64,000 nt of DNA from Blastococcus sp. URHD0036 (GTDB lineage Bacteria > Actinomycetota > Actinomycetes > Mycobacteriales > Geodermatophilaceae), in NCBI RefSeq assembly GCF_000701365.1, contig NZ_JNIK01000004.1:1-64000 (forward strand). Direction: 5' to 3'. The first letter of the stretch is position 1. Each line of letters starts with the position of its first letter. This document shows, piece after piece, positions 13,179 through 22,308 of the stretch. The notes beneath the pieces are model-generated. The model saw only the letters and a list, made by a program, of their open reading frames with translations, was not told the DNA's origin and did no database searches. Both the position numbers and the translations under genes were made by a program.

Positions 13179-13663
13179 CGGGCCGACTCCGACATGCGCG
13201 TGGCGGCCAGCTTCACCGCGTCGAGGATCTTCTCGTAGCCGGTGCAGCGGCAGAGGTTGCCGGCCAGGGCCTCGCGGATCTCGGCGTCCTCGGGCGGCGC
13301 TCCCGCGGCCAGCGAGCGGGTGACCAGGTCGTCGGTGGCCACGAGCAGTCCGGGCGTGCAGAACCCGCACTGCACGGCGCCGGCGTCGAGGAACGCCTGC
13401 TGGACCGGGTGCAGCGCCTCGTCCGTGGCCATCCCCTCGACGGTGCCGACCTCGCGGCCCTCGGCCTGGCCGGCGGCGACCAGGCAGGAGCAGACCGGCG
13501 TGCCGTCGAGGTAGACGGTGCAGGAGCCGCACTCGCCCTGCTCGCAGGCGTTCTTCGAGCCGGGCAGGCCCATCCGCTCGCGGAGGACGTAGAGCAGGCT
13601 CTCGCCCTCCCAGACGTCGTCCACCTGCTGCTCGGTGCCGTTGACGGTGCAGGTCAGTCGCAT
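13175..13663 (-). CDS. 2Fe-2S subunit of the molybdenum hydroxylase
   Basis: A 162-residue two-cluster ferredoxin subunit. The plant-type cluster cysteines are in KNACEQGECGSCTVYLDG and VCSCLVAAGQ; the second, all-helical cluster cysteines are in QCGFCTPG and LCRCTGYE. It passes electrons from the Mo subunit to FAD. It sits 3 nt after the FAD subunit gene and overlaps the Mo subunit gene by 4 nt. Confidence 0.95.
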
Positions 13664-13666
13664 GGG

Positions 13667-14536
13667 TCAGGACTCCTTCGCGGTGCGGTACTCGGCCCAG
13701 GCCCAGGTCAGCGCCCGGCGGGCCATCACCGAGAGCGCGTGGACGCGGTAGGCGGCGGTGCCGCGGACGTCGTCGATGGGGGCGGCGGCGGTGGCGACCA
13801 GCTCGCCGAAGCGGACGGCGGTGGCGGCCGGGAGCTCGCCCCGGGACTCCCAGAGGCCGGACAGCTCCTCCGCCGCGAACTCCTCGGCAGCGGTCGCGCG
13901 GCGCGGGGTGGGGGCGGCCGAGCCGATGCCGGTGCCGACCACGCCGCGGTCGGGGTGCAGGGCCAGGCCGAAGGCAGCCACCGCGATGACCATCGCGTTG
14001 CGGGTGCCGATCTTGCTGTACTGCTGCGGGCCGGCCGGAGGCCGGATGCGGACGGCGGCGATCAGCTCGTCGGGAGCCAGCGCCGAGCGCTTCACGCCGG
14101 TGTAGAAGTCCGTCACCGGGATGCGCCGGGTGCCGCGGACCGACGCCACCTCGACCTCGGCGTCGGCGGCCAGCAGCGCGGGGTGCGCGTCGCCGGCGGG
14201 GGAGGCGGTGGCCAGGTTCCCGCCGACGGTGCCGCGGTTGCGGATCTGCGGCGAGCCGATCGTGCGCGATGCCATCGCCAGCCCGGGCAGCCGGTCGCCG
14301 AGCTCGGTGATGACCCGCGCGTAGGGGACGCCGGCGCCCAGCCGCACGTCCCCGCCGTCGACGGACCACTCCTGCAGCTCGCCGACCCGGGTGAGGTCCA
14401 GCAGCAGCGGGGGGCGGAGCCGGCCGAAGTTGATGCCCACCATCACGTCGGTGCCGCCGGCGATGGCGACCGCGTCGGGATGGGTGGCTCTCGCCTCCAG
14501 GGCCTCGGCCCACGTCGTGGGCTGCAGGAACCGCAT
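13667..14536 (-). CDS. FAD-binding subunit of the molybdenum hydroxylase
   Basis: A 289-residue flavoprotein of the CO dehydrogenase/xanthine dehydrogenase medium-subunit family. FAD blocks are AIAGGTDVMVGIN near residue 25 and TIGSPQIRNRGTVGGNLATA near residue 95. The ATG at 14536 has GAGGGGA seven nt upstream and matches the family N-terminus (MRFLQPTTWAEAL). It is the first gene of the three-subunit operon and is divergent from the 8-oxoguanine deaminase-like gene. Confidence 0.93.
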   Translation of the reverse strand: MRFLQPTTWAEALEARATHPDAVAIAGGTDVMVGINFGRLRPPLLLDLTRVGELQEWSVDGGDVRLGAGVPYARVITELGDRLPGLAMASRTIGSPQIRNRGTVGGNLATASPAGDAHPALLAADAEVEVASVRGTRRIPVTDFYTGVKRSALAPDELIAAVRIRPPAGPQQYSKIGTRNAMVIAVAAFGLALHPDRGVVGTGIGSAAPTPRRATAAEEFAAEELSGLWESRGELPAATAVRFGELVATAAAPIDDVRGTAAYRVHALSVMARRALTWAWAEYRTAKES

Positions 14537-14684
14537 GCGTCCCCTCTCACTGGTCCGGCTCGCGCGCCGGAACGGGACCGTCCGGCACGTGGGGCGGCCA
14601 CGGTAGCCCCGGAGTGTTCCGTGCACGTGTCGGATCGCGCCCCGGGACTCGCCCGCGTCACACAGCGTGGGCAGGATGCGCTCC

Positions 14685-16058
14685 GTGGACAAGCCTGCCG
14701 ATCTGCTCATCCGGGACGCCGAGCTGGTGGCCACCGTCGACGACGCCCGCCGCGAGCTCGCCGGCGGCTGGGTGGCGGTCACCGACGGTGTGGTGAGCGG
14801 TCTCGGCGACCCCGGCGACCCGCCGCCGGCCGCCGTCCGCACGGTCGACGCGCGCGGCTGCCTGGTCACGCCGGGGCTGGTGAACACCCACCACCACCTG
14901 TACCAGAACCTGACCCGCGCCTACGCCCCCGCGCTGACCGGCGGGCTCTTCGAGTGGCTGGTCACGCTCTACCCGCTCTGGGCACGGCTGGACGAGGAGG
15001 CCGCGTACGTCTCGGCCTACGTCGGGCTGACCGAGCTGGCGCTGGCCGGTTGCACCACCTCCACCGACCACCTCTACGTGCACCCGCGCGGCGGTGGCGA
15101 CCTGATCTCGGCCGAGGTCGCGGCCGCCCGGGACCTCGGCATGCGGTCGCACTTCACCCGCGGCTCGATGTCGCTGTCGGTGAAGGACGGCGGGCTGCCC
15201 CCGGACTCGGTGGTCCAGGACGACGACGAGATCCTGGCCGACTCGGAGCGCCTGGTGGCCGCCCACCACGACCGGTCGCCGACCGCGCTGACCCGGATCG
15301 CGCTGGCGCCGTGCTCGCCGTTCAGCGTCTCGACCTCGCTCATGACGCGGACGGCGGAGCTGGCCGAGCGGCTCGACGTCCGGCTGCACACCCACCTGTG
15401 CGAGACGCAGGACGAGGACGCCTTCTGCCTGGAGACCTTCGGCCGCCGCCCGGTCGACTACCTCACCGACGTCGGCTGGCTGAGCGACCGGACGTGGCTG
15501 GCGCACGTCGTCTGGCCCTCGGCGGACGAGGTGGGCCGGCTGGGCGCGGCGCGGGTCGGGGCGGCGCACTGCCCGTCGTCCAACATGATCCTGGGGTCGG
15601 GGCTGGCGCCGGTCGCGGAGCTGCGGGCCGCGGGGGCGCCGGTCGGGCTCGGGGTGGACGGGTCGTCGTCGGCGGACTCGGCCTCGCTGTGGCTGGAGGC
15701 CCGGACGGCGATGCTGCAGGGCAAGCTCCGGCACGGCGCGGGCTCGTTCTCCGCCCGCGACGCCCTCGAGGCCGCCACCCGCGGCGGAGCGGCGTGCCTG
15801 GGCCGCACCGGGGAGATCGGCGAGCTCTCGGTCGGCGCGTGCGGGGACCTGGTCGTCTGGCCGCTCACCGGGGTGGCGTTCGCCGGCGCGCTGTCGGACC
15901 CGGTCGAGGCGTGGCTGCGCTGCGGCCCGGTGGCGGCGCGGCACACCGTCGTCGGGGGGCGGTTCGTCGTCGAGGACGGCGTCCCGGTGCACCCCGGCCT
16001 GGACGAGCAGCTCGCCGTCCACCGCCGGGTGTCCGAACGCCTCCAGGCCCCGCTCTGA
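14685..16058 (+). CDS. amidohydrolase, probable 8-oxoguanine deaminase
   Basis: A 457-residue member of the cytosine deaminase-like amidohydrolases. Metal-site blocks are VNTHHHLYQNLTR, HTHLCETQDED, WLAHVVW and GVDGSSSADS. Close relatives deaminate 8-oxoguanine to urate; related enzymes act on isocytosine or triazines. The urate route fits the neighbouring hydroxylase and the allantoin genes. The start is uncertain: GTG 14685 has CAGGAT seven nt before it (leaderless type), while ATG 14676 and GTG 14667 are also in frame. Confidence 0.85.
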   Translation: MDKPADLLIRDAELVATVDDARRELAGGWVAVTDGVVSGLGDPGDPPPAAVRTVDARGCLVTPGLVNTHHHLYQNLTRAYAPALTGGLFEWLVTLYPLWARLDEEAAYVSAYVGLTELALAGCTTSTDHLYVHPRGGGDLISAEVAAARDLGMRSHFTRGSMSLSVKDGGLPPDSVVQDDDEILADSERLVAAHHDRSPTALTRIALAPCSPFSVSTSLMTRTAELAERLDVRLHTHLCETQDEDAFCLETFGRRPVDYLTDVGWLSDRTWLAHVVWPSADEVGRLGAARVGAAHCPSSNMILGSGLAPVAELRAAGAPVGLGVDGSSSADSASLWLEARTAMLQGKLRHGAGSFSARDALEAATRGGAACLGRTGEIGELSVGACGDLVVWPLTGVAFAGALSDPVEAWLRCGPVAARHTVVGGRFVVEDGVPVHPGLDEQLAVHRRVSERLQAPL

Positions 16059-16061
16059 CAC

Positions 16062-16120
16062 GGCATAGGAAGCTCTCCCCATGTCCTGAGCGCCAAGACG
16101 TGGGGAAAGCCTCCTATGCC
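16062..16120. repeat. 59-nt palindromic repeat, family A, copy 1
   Basis: Two 24-nt arms (16062-16085 and 16097-16120) around an 11-nt loop with AGCGCC. The left arm begins GGCATAGGAAGC and the right arm ends CTCCTATGCC; arms differ at three positions. It lies 3 nt after one stop and 16 nt from the facing stop, so it probably ends transcription in both directions. A second copy with the same arm and loop lengths is at 53790-53848. Confidence 0.88.
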
Positions 16121-16136
16121 TCGCGAGGGCCCGGGA

Positions 16137-17021
16137 TCAGGGCTGGAAGTTGAGGCGCAGGCCCGGCCACGGCCAGTCGACGGCGTAGAGGACCCCGCGC
16201 CCGCCGGAGGCGACGTAGGCGGTGTCGCCGTCGAAGGCCACGTTGGTGACGTAGGAGTCGTAGAGGGGCGTGACGAACGCGTCGAGGACCCGGCCCTCCG
16301 GACTGATCACCGAGATGCCGGACCGCTTGAGGTTGGCCACGCAGACGTTGCCGGCGCCGTCGACGGCCAGCCCGTCCCAGCCGTGCCCGCCGTCGCTGAC
16401 GTACAGCTCGTGCGGGCCGTCCAGCACGCCGGGCGCGGTCACGTCGTAGGCCAGCAGCCGGCCGGAGTAGGTCTCCGACACGTACAGCCGGCTGCCGTCG
16501 GGGGAGAGGCCGGCGCCGTTGGGCAGCTCCAGGCCGCCGGCGGCCACCCGGGCGCGGCCGGCAAGGGGGTCGGCGTACAGGAGGCAGCCGCGCGTGGTGT
16601 CGACCAGGTAGGCCGAGCCGGTCGTGTCGAAGACGATGTCGTTCAGCCCGCCGATCCGCTCGCCGTCGGTCTCGGTGAGGACGACGTCGACGGCGCCCGT
16701 GGCGAGGTCCACGCGCTGGACGGACCCGCCCTCGTTGCCCTCGGCGCCGGCGAAGGGGAAGCGGATGCCGTCCTCGGTCATGAAGGCGAACCCGCCGCTG
16801 TTGCACACGTAGAGCGCGCCGTCCGGGCCGAACGCCAGACCGTTGGGCCCGCCGCCGCAGTCGGCGACGACCTCGCGGCGGCCGTCGGGCCACACCCGGC
16901 TGACGGTGCCGCCCTCGATCTCGGGGACGACGACGGAGCCGTCCCCGACCGCGGCGGGGCCCTCGGGGAACCGCAGTCCCGCGGTCACCTCGCGGGCGGT
17001 CATGGTGTCGAACGCCGTCAT
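16137..17021 (-). CDS. SMP-30/gluconolactonase-like beta-propeller protein
   Basis: A 294-residue protein of the SMP-30 / gluconolactonase / LRE family, probably a metal-dependent lactonase. The metal-site glutamate of LRFPEGPA, the NGLAFGPDG and GLNDIVFD blocks and NGAGLSPDGSRLYVSET are in place. The ATG at 17021 has GAGGAG upstream. It is convergent with the 8-oxoguanine deaminase-like gene across the 59-nt palindrome. A role in purine breakdown is possible by position only. Confidence 0.85.
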   Translation of the reverse strand: MTAFDTMTAREVTAGLRFPEGPAAVGDGSVVVPEIEGGTVSRVWPDGRREVVADCGGGPNGLAFGPDGALYVCNSGGFAFMTEDGIRFPFAGAEGNEGGSVQRVDLATGAVDVVLTETDGERIGGLNDIVFDTTGSAYLVDTTRGCLLYADPLAGRARVAAGGLELPNGAGLSPDGSRLYVSETYSGRLLAYDVTAPGVLDGPHELYVSDGGHGWDGLAVDGAGNVCVANLKRSGISVISPEGRVLDAFVTPLYDSYVTNVAFDGDTAYVASGGRGVLYAVDWPWPGLRLNFQP

Positions 17022-17102
17022 CGGGTGCGCTCCTCGTCGTCGCTGACCGGCAGCTGCCGACGAGGACCCTAGGGTGACCGGGACCACATGGGGAACCCCG
17101 TT

Positions 17103-18224
17103 CTACAGCGCGGACGCAAGTGCTTCCAGGTCCTCCAGGGTGGCGTCGAGGTGCGGGGAGACGCGCAGCACCGGCCCGGTCATCTCCCCGGGCGCCCGCT
17201 GGACGCCGATCGCGGTGGTGACGATGCCGTGCTCGGTCAGCAGCCGGGCCCGCGTCGCGACCACGTCCACGCCGTCCGGCGGCACCAGCGTGGTCGCCGC
17301 GGTCGGCTCGTCGCCGGGCTCCACGACCCGCCACCCGGCCGCGCCGTCCAGCACCTGGCGGGTGGCCGACCCCAGGGCGGCCAGGCGCTGCCGCACGCGG
17401 TCGGGACCGGCGGCCAGGTGCTCGCCGACCGCCAGCACCAGCCCGACCCGGCCGGCGACGTGCGCCTCGCCCGACTCGAAGGCCCGCATCGGCGGGAGGT
17501 CGCCGGGGCCGGGCAGCACCGGGGTCAGCTGCGCGGCCAGGGCCGGCCGGACGCACAGGAAGCCGACCCCGCGCGGGCCGGCCAGCCACTTGCGGGAGGT
17601 GCCGTAGACGGCGTCCGCGCCCAGGTCGACGTCCGCCTGACCGAGGGACTGCGCCGCGTCCAGCACGAGGGGCACCCCGGCCGCGCGGCACAGCGCCGCG
17701 ATCTCCCGTGCCGGCTGCACCACGCCCCGGTGGCTGGGGATGTGGGTGAGGTGCACCGCCGCGGGCGGGTCGGCGGCCAGGAGGCGCTCGAGCTGGTCGG
17801 GGAGCACCCGGCCGACGCCGTCCACGGGCAGCGGCACCGTCGTCAGCCCGGCCGTGCGCAGCAACGCCACGTTCGGCGCGTACTCCCCGGGGAGGACGGC
17901 CACTCGACTGCCGGCGGGCAGCCGCCACCCGGCCAGCAGCGTGGCGAGGGCGGCCTGCGCGGACTCGACGAACGCGAGGTCGGCCGCGGCCATCCCGGCC
18001 AGCCCGGCGAGCACCGAGCGGCCCTGCTGGAGCAGGTGCTCCGCAGCCGCCTCGGCGACGTAGCCGCCCAGCTCGGCCTCGTGCCGGGCGTGGTGCGCGA
18101 CCGCGTCCAGCACCCGGGAGCTCTGCCGGCTGCACGCCGCGGTGTCCAGGTGGCGGCCGGCCGCCCGGGGGCGGGCGGCGCGCCAGGCGGCGCCGAGGTC
18201 CTCGTGCGGGAGCGGGTGCGTCAC
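17103..18224 (-). CDS. egtE: ergothioneine C-S lyase EgtE (PLP-dependent)
   Basis: A 373-residue class V aminotransferase-fold enzyme. The PLP lysine is in YGTSRKWLAGPRG and the PLP aspartate in LVLDAAQSLG; the N-terminal LDTAACSRQS block is typical of EgtE, which cleaves hercynylcysteine sulfoxide to ergothioneine. egtABCD lie 3 kb upstream on the same strand, which supports this over a general cysteine desulfurase. The GTG start is preceded by TAGCGT and six bases, so the message is probably leaderless with its own promoter. Confidence 0.85.
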   Translation of the reverse strand: MTHPLPHEDLGAAWRAARPRAAGRHLDTAACSRQSSRVLDAVAHHARHEAELGGYVAEAAAEHLLQQGRSVLAGLAGMAAADLAFVESAQAALATLLAGWRLPAGSRVAVLPGEYAPNVALLRTAGLTTVPLPVDGVGRVLPDQLERLLAADPPAAVHLTHIPSHRGVVQPAREIAALCRAAGVPLVLDAAQSLGQADVDLGADAVYGTSRKWLAGPRGVGFLCVRPALAAQLTPVLPGPGDLPPMRAFESGEAHVAGRVGLVLAVGEHLAAGPDRVRQRLAALGSATRQVLDGAAGWRVVEPGDEPTAATTLVPPDGVDVVATRARLLTEHGIVTTAIGVQRAPGEMTGPVLRVSPHLDATLEDLEALASAL

Positions 18225-18256
18225 GGCATCACGCTATGCGGCGGACCTGCCTGCCC

Positions 18257-19003
18257 TCAGGCCAGCTGACCGCGGGCGATCGAGACGCCGCTGTGGGTGG
18301 GGTCGCCGTCCAGCGGCTCGACGGAGACGTCGACGATCGGGAACTGGCCGACGTCGATGTCCGGCGGCAGCACGAGCTCCTCGGTGCCGGCGCTGACGAC
18401 GCCGACCGGGACCATGCCGACGACGTCGCTGTCGATGAGCCACACCTCGAGGTAGCCCTCGTCGGGGGCGTCGGCGTCCAGCTCGAGCCGCAGCACGCGG
18501 CTGCCGTCGGGGCGCTCGACCACCTCGGCCTGGCCGGAGGCGTCGTTCCCCCCCAGCGGGTCCAGCTCAGCGGAGGCGAGGGCGACGGTGCTGCCGTCGT
18601 CGTCCCGGTCGCCCAGGGCGACGGCGGCCGCGCCGATGCCGATCCCGACGACCCCCGCGGCGGCGGCCGCGAGGAGCAGCCGGGAGCGCCGCGGCCGGAG
18701 CTGCCGGACCTCGGCGAGCGGAGCCGCCGGCTCGGGGGCCGCGGCCGGGGCGGCAGAGGGGGCCTCGGAGGCGGCCTCGATGCCGGTGGCCGCGGCGATC
18801 GCCGCCCAGACGTGCGCCGGCGGGGCGACCGGCGCGCCCGGCGCCGCGAACTCGGGGATCGCGAGGGCCTCGACGCTGCGGCGCAGGCCGGCGACCTCCG
18901 CGGTGCACGCGGTGCACCCGCTCAGGTGGGCGGCGTCGTCGGGGGACAGCGGCTCGCCGAGCGCCGCGAGCGACAGGTCCTCAGGCGTGCAGTGCTGCGG
19001 CAC
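18257..19003 (-). CDS. anti-sigma factor, RskA type
   Basis: A 248-residue membrane anti-sigma factor. An N-terminal zinc-binding anti-sigma domain carries HLSGCTACTAEV (HxxxCxxC). An Ala/Pro-rich linker follows, then one membrane span (about residues 108-130, LLLAAAAAGVVGIGIGAA) and an outside RskA-like beta domain. Its start lies inside the end of the sigma gene (23-nt overlap), so the two are coupled. It should hold the sigma factor until a signal at the envelope triggers its release. Confidence 0.92.
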   Translation of the reverse strand: MPQHCTPEDLSLAALGEPLSPDDAAHLSGCTACTAEVAGLRRSVEALAIPEFAAPGAPVAPPAHVWAAIAAATGIEAASEAPSAAPAAAPEPAAPLAEVRQLRPRRSRLLLAAAAAGVVGIGIGAAAVALGDRDDDGSTVALASAELDPLGGNDASGQAEVVERPDGSRVLRLELDADAPDEGYLEVWLIDSDVVGMVPVGVVSAGTEELVLPPDIDVGQFPIVDVSVEPLDGDPTHSGVSIARGQLA

Positions 19004-19658
19004 CGTCCACCTCCAAGCGGCTGCGCAGGCGCTCCAGTGTGCGCCTGATGTGGCTCTTCACGGTGCCGAGCGGCAGGCCGGTGCGGACCGCGATCTGTGC
19101 GTGGGTGAGGTCCTCGAAGAAGGCGAGCTCGATGATGCCGCGCTGCGGCTGGTCGATGCGGTCGAGCTCGTCGAGCAGGAGGACCCGGTCGGCGACCGCG
19201 GTGTCGAGGGGTCGCGCGGAGGGTGCGGGCCGGGAGCCGGCCTCGGCTGCGGCCGCCTCGGTGAGCCGGCGCTGGCGGTCGCGCTTGGCCCACGTGTCGG
19301 CGATCTTGTGCCGGCAGACCCCGACGAGCCAGGCCGGCAGCGGGCCCGCCTCGGGCCGGTAGCCGGCGCGCCCGGTCCACGCGGAGAGGAAGACCTGCTG
19401 GGTGACGTCCTCGGCGTCCGGGCCCGGCCCGAAGGCGCGCACCGCCATGCCGTGCACCTGCCCGGACCACCGCTGGTAGGCCAGCGCGAGCGCGGCCTCG
19501 TCGCCCGCGACGAACCGCCGGCCTACCTCCGCGTCGTCGGGCTCGGAGGTCGCACCCCGGAGCGGGACGACGTCGTTGGCCACGAACTCGACCCTAGTTG
19601 CCCGGGTCCGGGGCGAGGGCCGAGGCGGTGCCGTCGGACGATCGAGCACGCCGGTCAC
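18981..19658 (-). CDS. ECF RNA polymerase sigma factor
   Basis: A 225-residue sigma-70 family factor of the SigK/SigL-like group. Region 2 holds DAEDVTQQVFLSAW and region 4 holds ALIEL-like IIELAFFEDLTHAQIA followed by GLPLGTVKSHIRRTLERLR. The GTG at 19658 has a GGAGGAGGG immediately upstream and gives a 35-residue N-terminal extension. It lies after a surface protein and a sortase on the same strand and overlaps its anti-sigma factor. Confidence 0.93.
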   Translation of the reverse strand: MTGVLDRPTAPPRPSPRTRATRVEFVANDVVPLRGATSEPDDAEVGRRFVAGDEAALALAYQRWSGQVHGMAVRAFGPGPDAEDVTQQVFLSAWTGRAGYRPEAGPLPAWLVGVCRHKIADTWAKRDRQRRLTEAAAAEAGSRPAPSARPLDTAVADRVLLLDELDRIDQPQRGIIELAFFEDLTHAQIAVRTGLPLGTVKSHIRRTLERLRSRLEVDGAAALHA

Positions 19659-19695
19659 GTTCCCTCCTCCGCGGTCCCGTCGGGATGTCACCGCA

Positions 19696-19724
19696 GCTTC
19701 GCGGTGCGCGCCCCGGATGGATGC
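19696..19724 (-). promoter_or_regulatory. candidate ECF-sigma promoter of the sigma gene
   Basis: GCATCC, 17 bases, CGAAGC on the minus strand, about 38 nt before the sigma GTG. The same arrangement (GCATCC, 17 bases, GGAAGG) stands upstream of the DUF4397 gene. GCATCC-like -35 boxes fit RskA-linked ECF sigmas. Autoregulation is inferred. Confidence 0.5.
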
Positions 19725-19729
19725 AGCCG

Positions 19730-20401
19730 TTACGCCAGGGGTTCGGCGACGACCACCACGTTGTCGCGGTAGCTGCCGTACTCCGGCAGGAACGGCCCAC
19801 CGCAGGTCACGAGGACCAGCCGGGGCGCCCCGTCGCGGGCGAACATCTGCGTGAGCGGCAGCTGCTGCTTGCTGATCAGCTCCCGCGCCACCACCTGCCA
19901 CCGGCTGACCACGCCGGCCGTGTCGGTGACCAGCACCTCGTCCCCGGGTGCGGCCTCCCGCAGCGGGAAGAGCGCGCCCGCCCCCTGCTCGGCGTCGTCG
20001 ACGTGGCCGGCGAGGACGGCCGACCCCGCACCGCCCGGAGCCGGGCCGAAGCGGTACCAGCCCGTCCGGGACACGTCGCCGGGCAGCTCCATCTGGCCGT
20101 CGGCGGTGACGCCGACCGCGTCGACGGGTGCGTCCACGCCGAGCGCCGGGACGGCGAGGCGGACGGGCGCGGGGGCCGACGAGGGAACAGGAGGTGCGGC
20201 GTCCCGGGCCACGACGGGGGGCGGCCCGGGGGCCGCCGGCGCCGACGGCGGGGGTTCCGCCGGCGCCGACGGGGTGGACGCGGAGAGGACCTGCGCGACC
20301 GGCGCGCCCGCCGAGGCCGGCTCTTGGGTCAACTGCCAGGTGACCGGCACGCCGATCGCCACGGCGAGTCCCAGGGCCGCCCCGGCGGCAGCGCGTCGCA
20401 T
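19730..20401 (-). CDS. class F sortase
   Basis: A 223-residue sortase. An N-terminal membrane span (residues about 4-25) anchors it. A Pro/Ala-rich stretch leads to the catalytic domain with the histidine of VLAGHVDDAEQG, the cysteine of LVLVTCGGPF and the arginine of YRDNVVVVAEP. The ATG at 20401 has GGAGGAGAC upstream. It lies 25 nt after the DUF4397 gene, a common pairing in actinobacteria; the natural substrate of class F enzymes is not well established. Confidence 0.9.
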   Translation of the reverse strand: MRRAAAGAALGLAVAIGVPVTWQLTQEPASAGAPVAQVLSASTPSAPAEPPPSAPAAPGPPPVVARDAAPPVPSSAPAPVRLAVPALGVDAPVDAVGVTADGQMELPGDVSRTGWYRFGPAPGGAGSAVLAGHVDDAEQGAGALFPLREAAPGDEVLVTDTAGVVSRWQVVARELISKQQLPLTQMFARDGAPRLVLVTCGGPFLPEYGSYRDNVVVVAEPLA

Positions 20402-20426
20402 CAGGTCTCCTCCGGTCCGGGTCCGG

Positions 20427-21248
20427 TCAGCCGCGGGCGGAGACCAGGCGGCGGGCGGAGACCCCGGCGAGGGCCAGACCGGCCAGCGACAGGGCGGCCA
20501 GCGGCGCGGGGAAGCCGCCGTCGTCGGCCTGACCGCCGGTGCCGCCGGGGACGCCGGAGGGAGCGGAGTGCCCACCGGCGATCGTCTGGACGGCGAGCTT
20601 GTACCCGGCGTCGGCCGAGCCCCAGGCGTAGACGATCGTGGTGGCGCCCTCCTGCAGCGCCAGGTCGGCCGGGCCGATCGCCACGGTGTCGGTGCCGGCG
20701 AGGACGACGTCGGCCGAGACCGTCCCGGCGGGGACCTCCAGGCTGGCCTCGTTCGGGTTCGTCAGCCCGGGGACGACGACCGCGCCGCCGGCGCGCACGT
20801 CGACCGCGGGAGCGGCGGCGGTGTGCCGGACGGTCACCCGCGCCTGGCCGGCGGGGACGGCCGAGGTGTCGTTGACGAACGGCGTCAGCTTCGGGCTGCC
20901 GGCCTCGTCGAGGTGCGCGACGACGGTGGCGTTCGCGCCCGCCGGGACGTTCACGCCGTTCGCCGAGAGCAGCGGGGTGCCCGAGCCGTCGGGCGCGTCG
21001 GCGGGGAAGAGCGCGAGGTCGTAGCTGCCGGCGGGCAGCTGCAGCGGGTCGGTGAGCGTGCCCGGCTGGAAGTCGTCGATCAGCCGCTCGCCGTTGGCGT
21101 AGACGTCGACCGGGGTGTTCGGCACGGCGTGCAGGACCGACACGGTGGCGGTGTCGGCCGCGGCGGCGGGGGAGGCGCCGAGCACGAGTGCGGCGGCCAC
21201 GGTGCCGGTGGCGGCGGTGGCGAGGCCCAGGGAGCGGGTCCGGGTCAT
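20427..21248 (-). CDS. secreted DUF4397 surface protein
   Basis: A 273-residue exported protein. It has a signal peptide (about residues 1-31, ending ASPAAAA), two DUF4397-type beta repeats (about 35-130 and 135-225, starting VSVLHAVPNTPVDVYANG and RVTVRHTAAAPAVDVRAGG), a Gly-rich linker, and a C-terminal hydrophobic helix followed by RRLVSARG. That tail looks like a wall-sorting signal, yet no LPXTG or LAXTG pentapeptide precedes it. First gene of the run with sortase, sigma and anti-sigma genes. Confidence 0.87.
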   Translation of the reverse strand: MTRTRSLGLATAATGTVAAALVLGASPAAAADTATVSVLHAVPNTPVDVYANGERLIDDFQPGTLTDPLQLPAGSYDLALFPADAPDGSGTPLLSANGVNVPAGANATVVAHLDEAGSPKLTPFVNDTSAVPAGQARVTVRHTAAAPAVDVRAGGAVVVPGLTNPNEASLEVPAGTVSADVVLAGTDTVAIGPADLALQEGATTIVYAWGSADAGYKLAVQTIAGGHSAPSGVPGGTGGQADDGGFPAPLAALSLAGLALAGVSARRLVSARG

Positions 21249-21284
21249 GGGACGGTCCTTCCGGGTTGGGGTGCTGTCACGCCT

Positions 21285-21313
21285 CCTTCCGGACACCTGT
21301 CCGCCCCGGATGC
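21285..21313 (-). promoter_or_regulatory. candidate ECF-sigma promoter of the DUF4397 gene
   Basis: GCATCC, 17 bases, GGAAGG on the minus strand, giving a transcript start about 30 nt before the ATG. It shares hexamer and spacing with the box before the sigma gene, and the bases next to the -35 (GGGGCG) appear in both. Confidence 0.5.
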
Positions 21314-21339
21314 GGCCCGGTCAGCCCGGTCAGCCCCGG

Positions 21340-22308
21340 TCAGGCCGGGACGGAGAGGGACACCCCGAAGTCACCGGCGGGGTCGGTCCACCAGTGCGTC
21401 AGCCGGAGACCGGCGGCGGCCAGCTCCGCCTCGACCCCCTCCGGCCGGAACTTCGCCGACACCTCGGTCCGCATCTCCTCCCCGGCGGCGAACGCCACCT
21501 GCAGGTCGAGGGCGGGCACGGCGACGACCTGCTCGACGGTCGAGCGCAGCCGCATCTCGATCCACTCCGCCCCGGCGTCCCAGAGCGCCACGTGCTCGAA
21601 CGTCGCCGGGTCGAAGCCCGCGCCGAGCTCCCGGTTCAGCACCGCCAGCACGTTGCGGTTGAACTCCGCGGTCACGCCGGCCGCGTCGTCGTACGCCGGC
21701 ACCAGCCGGGCCGGGTCCTTCACCAGGTCGGTGCCGAGGAGGAAGGAGTCGCCGGGGGCGAGGGTGGCGGCCAGCTCGGCCAGGAAGGCCGTACGCGGCG
21801 CCGGCTCGAGGTTGCCGATCGTGGAGCCCAGGAAGGCGACCAGCCGGCGCCCCTCGCGGGGCAGCCGGTCGAGGTGCTCGGTGAAGTCGCCGACCACCGC
21901 GTCGACGGCGACGCCCGGGTACTCCGCGGTGATCGCCGCGCCCGCGGCCTCGAGCACCGTCGGGTCGACGTCGAAGGGCACGAAGCGGCGCAGCGTCCCG
22001 GCGTCGCGCAGGGCCGACAGGAGCAGGCGGGTCTTCTCCGACGTCCCGCTGCCGAGCTCCACCAGCACGTCGGCACGCGACGCCGCGGCGATCTCGCCGG
22101 CCCGCGCCTCCAGGACCGCCCGCTCCGCCCGGGTCGGGTAGTACTCGGGCAGCCGGGTGATCTCGTCGAACAGCTCGCTGCCGCGCTCGTCGTAGAACCA
22201 CCGCGGCGGCAGCGACTTGGGCGTCGCGGTCAGGCCGGCGAGCGCGTCGGCGCGCAGGGCCCGGCGGGCGGCGTCGGGCGCGAGGTGGCTGGTCAGCGAG
22301 ACGGTCAT
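21340..22308 (-). CDS. egtD: L-histidine N-alpha-methyltransferase EgtD
   Basis: A 322-residue SAM-dependent enzyme that trimethylates histidine to hercynine, the first step of ergothioneine synthesis. Family blocks are [26 protein letters not shown], the SAM loop [23 protein letters not shown] and the histidine/SAM pocket DLVKDPARL with [13 protein letters not shown]. The length matches EgtD. The ATG overlaps the egtC stop; it is the last gene of egtABCD. Confidence 0.97.
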   Translation of the reverse strand: MTVSLTSHLAPDAARRALRADALAGLTATPKSLPPRWFYDERGSELFDEITRLPEYYPTRAERAVLEARAGEIAAASRADVLVELGSGTSEKTRLLLSALRDAGTLRRFVPFDVDPTVLEAAGAAITAEYPGVAVDAVVGDFTEHLDRLPREGRRLVAFLGSTIGNLEPAPRTAFLAELAATLAPGDSFLLGTDLVKDPARLVPAYDDAAGVTAEFNRNVLAVLNRELGAGFDPATFEHVALWDAGAEWIEMRLRSTVEQVVAVPALDLQVAFAAGEEMRTEVSAKFRPEGVEAELAAAGLRLTHWWTDPAGDFGVSLSVPA

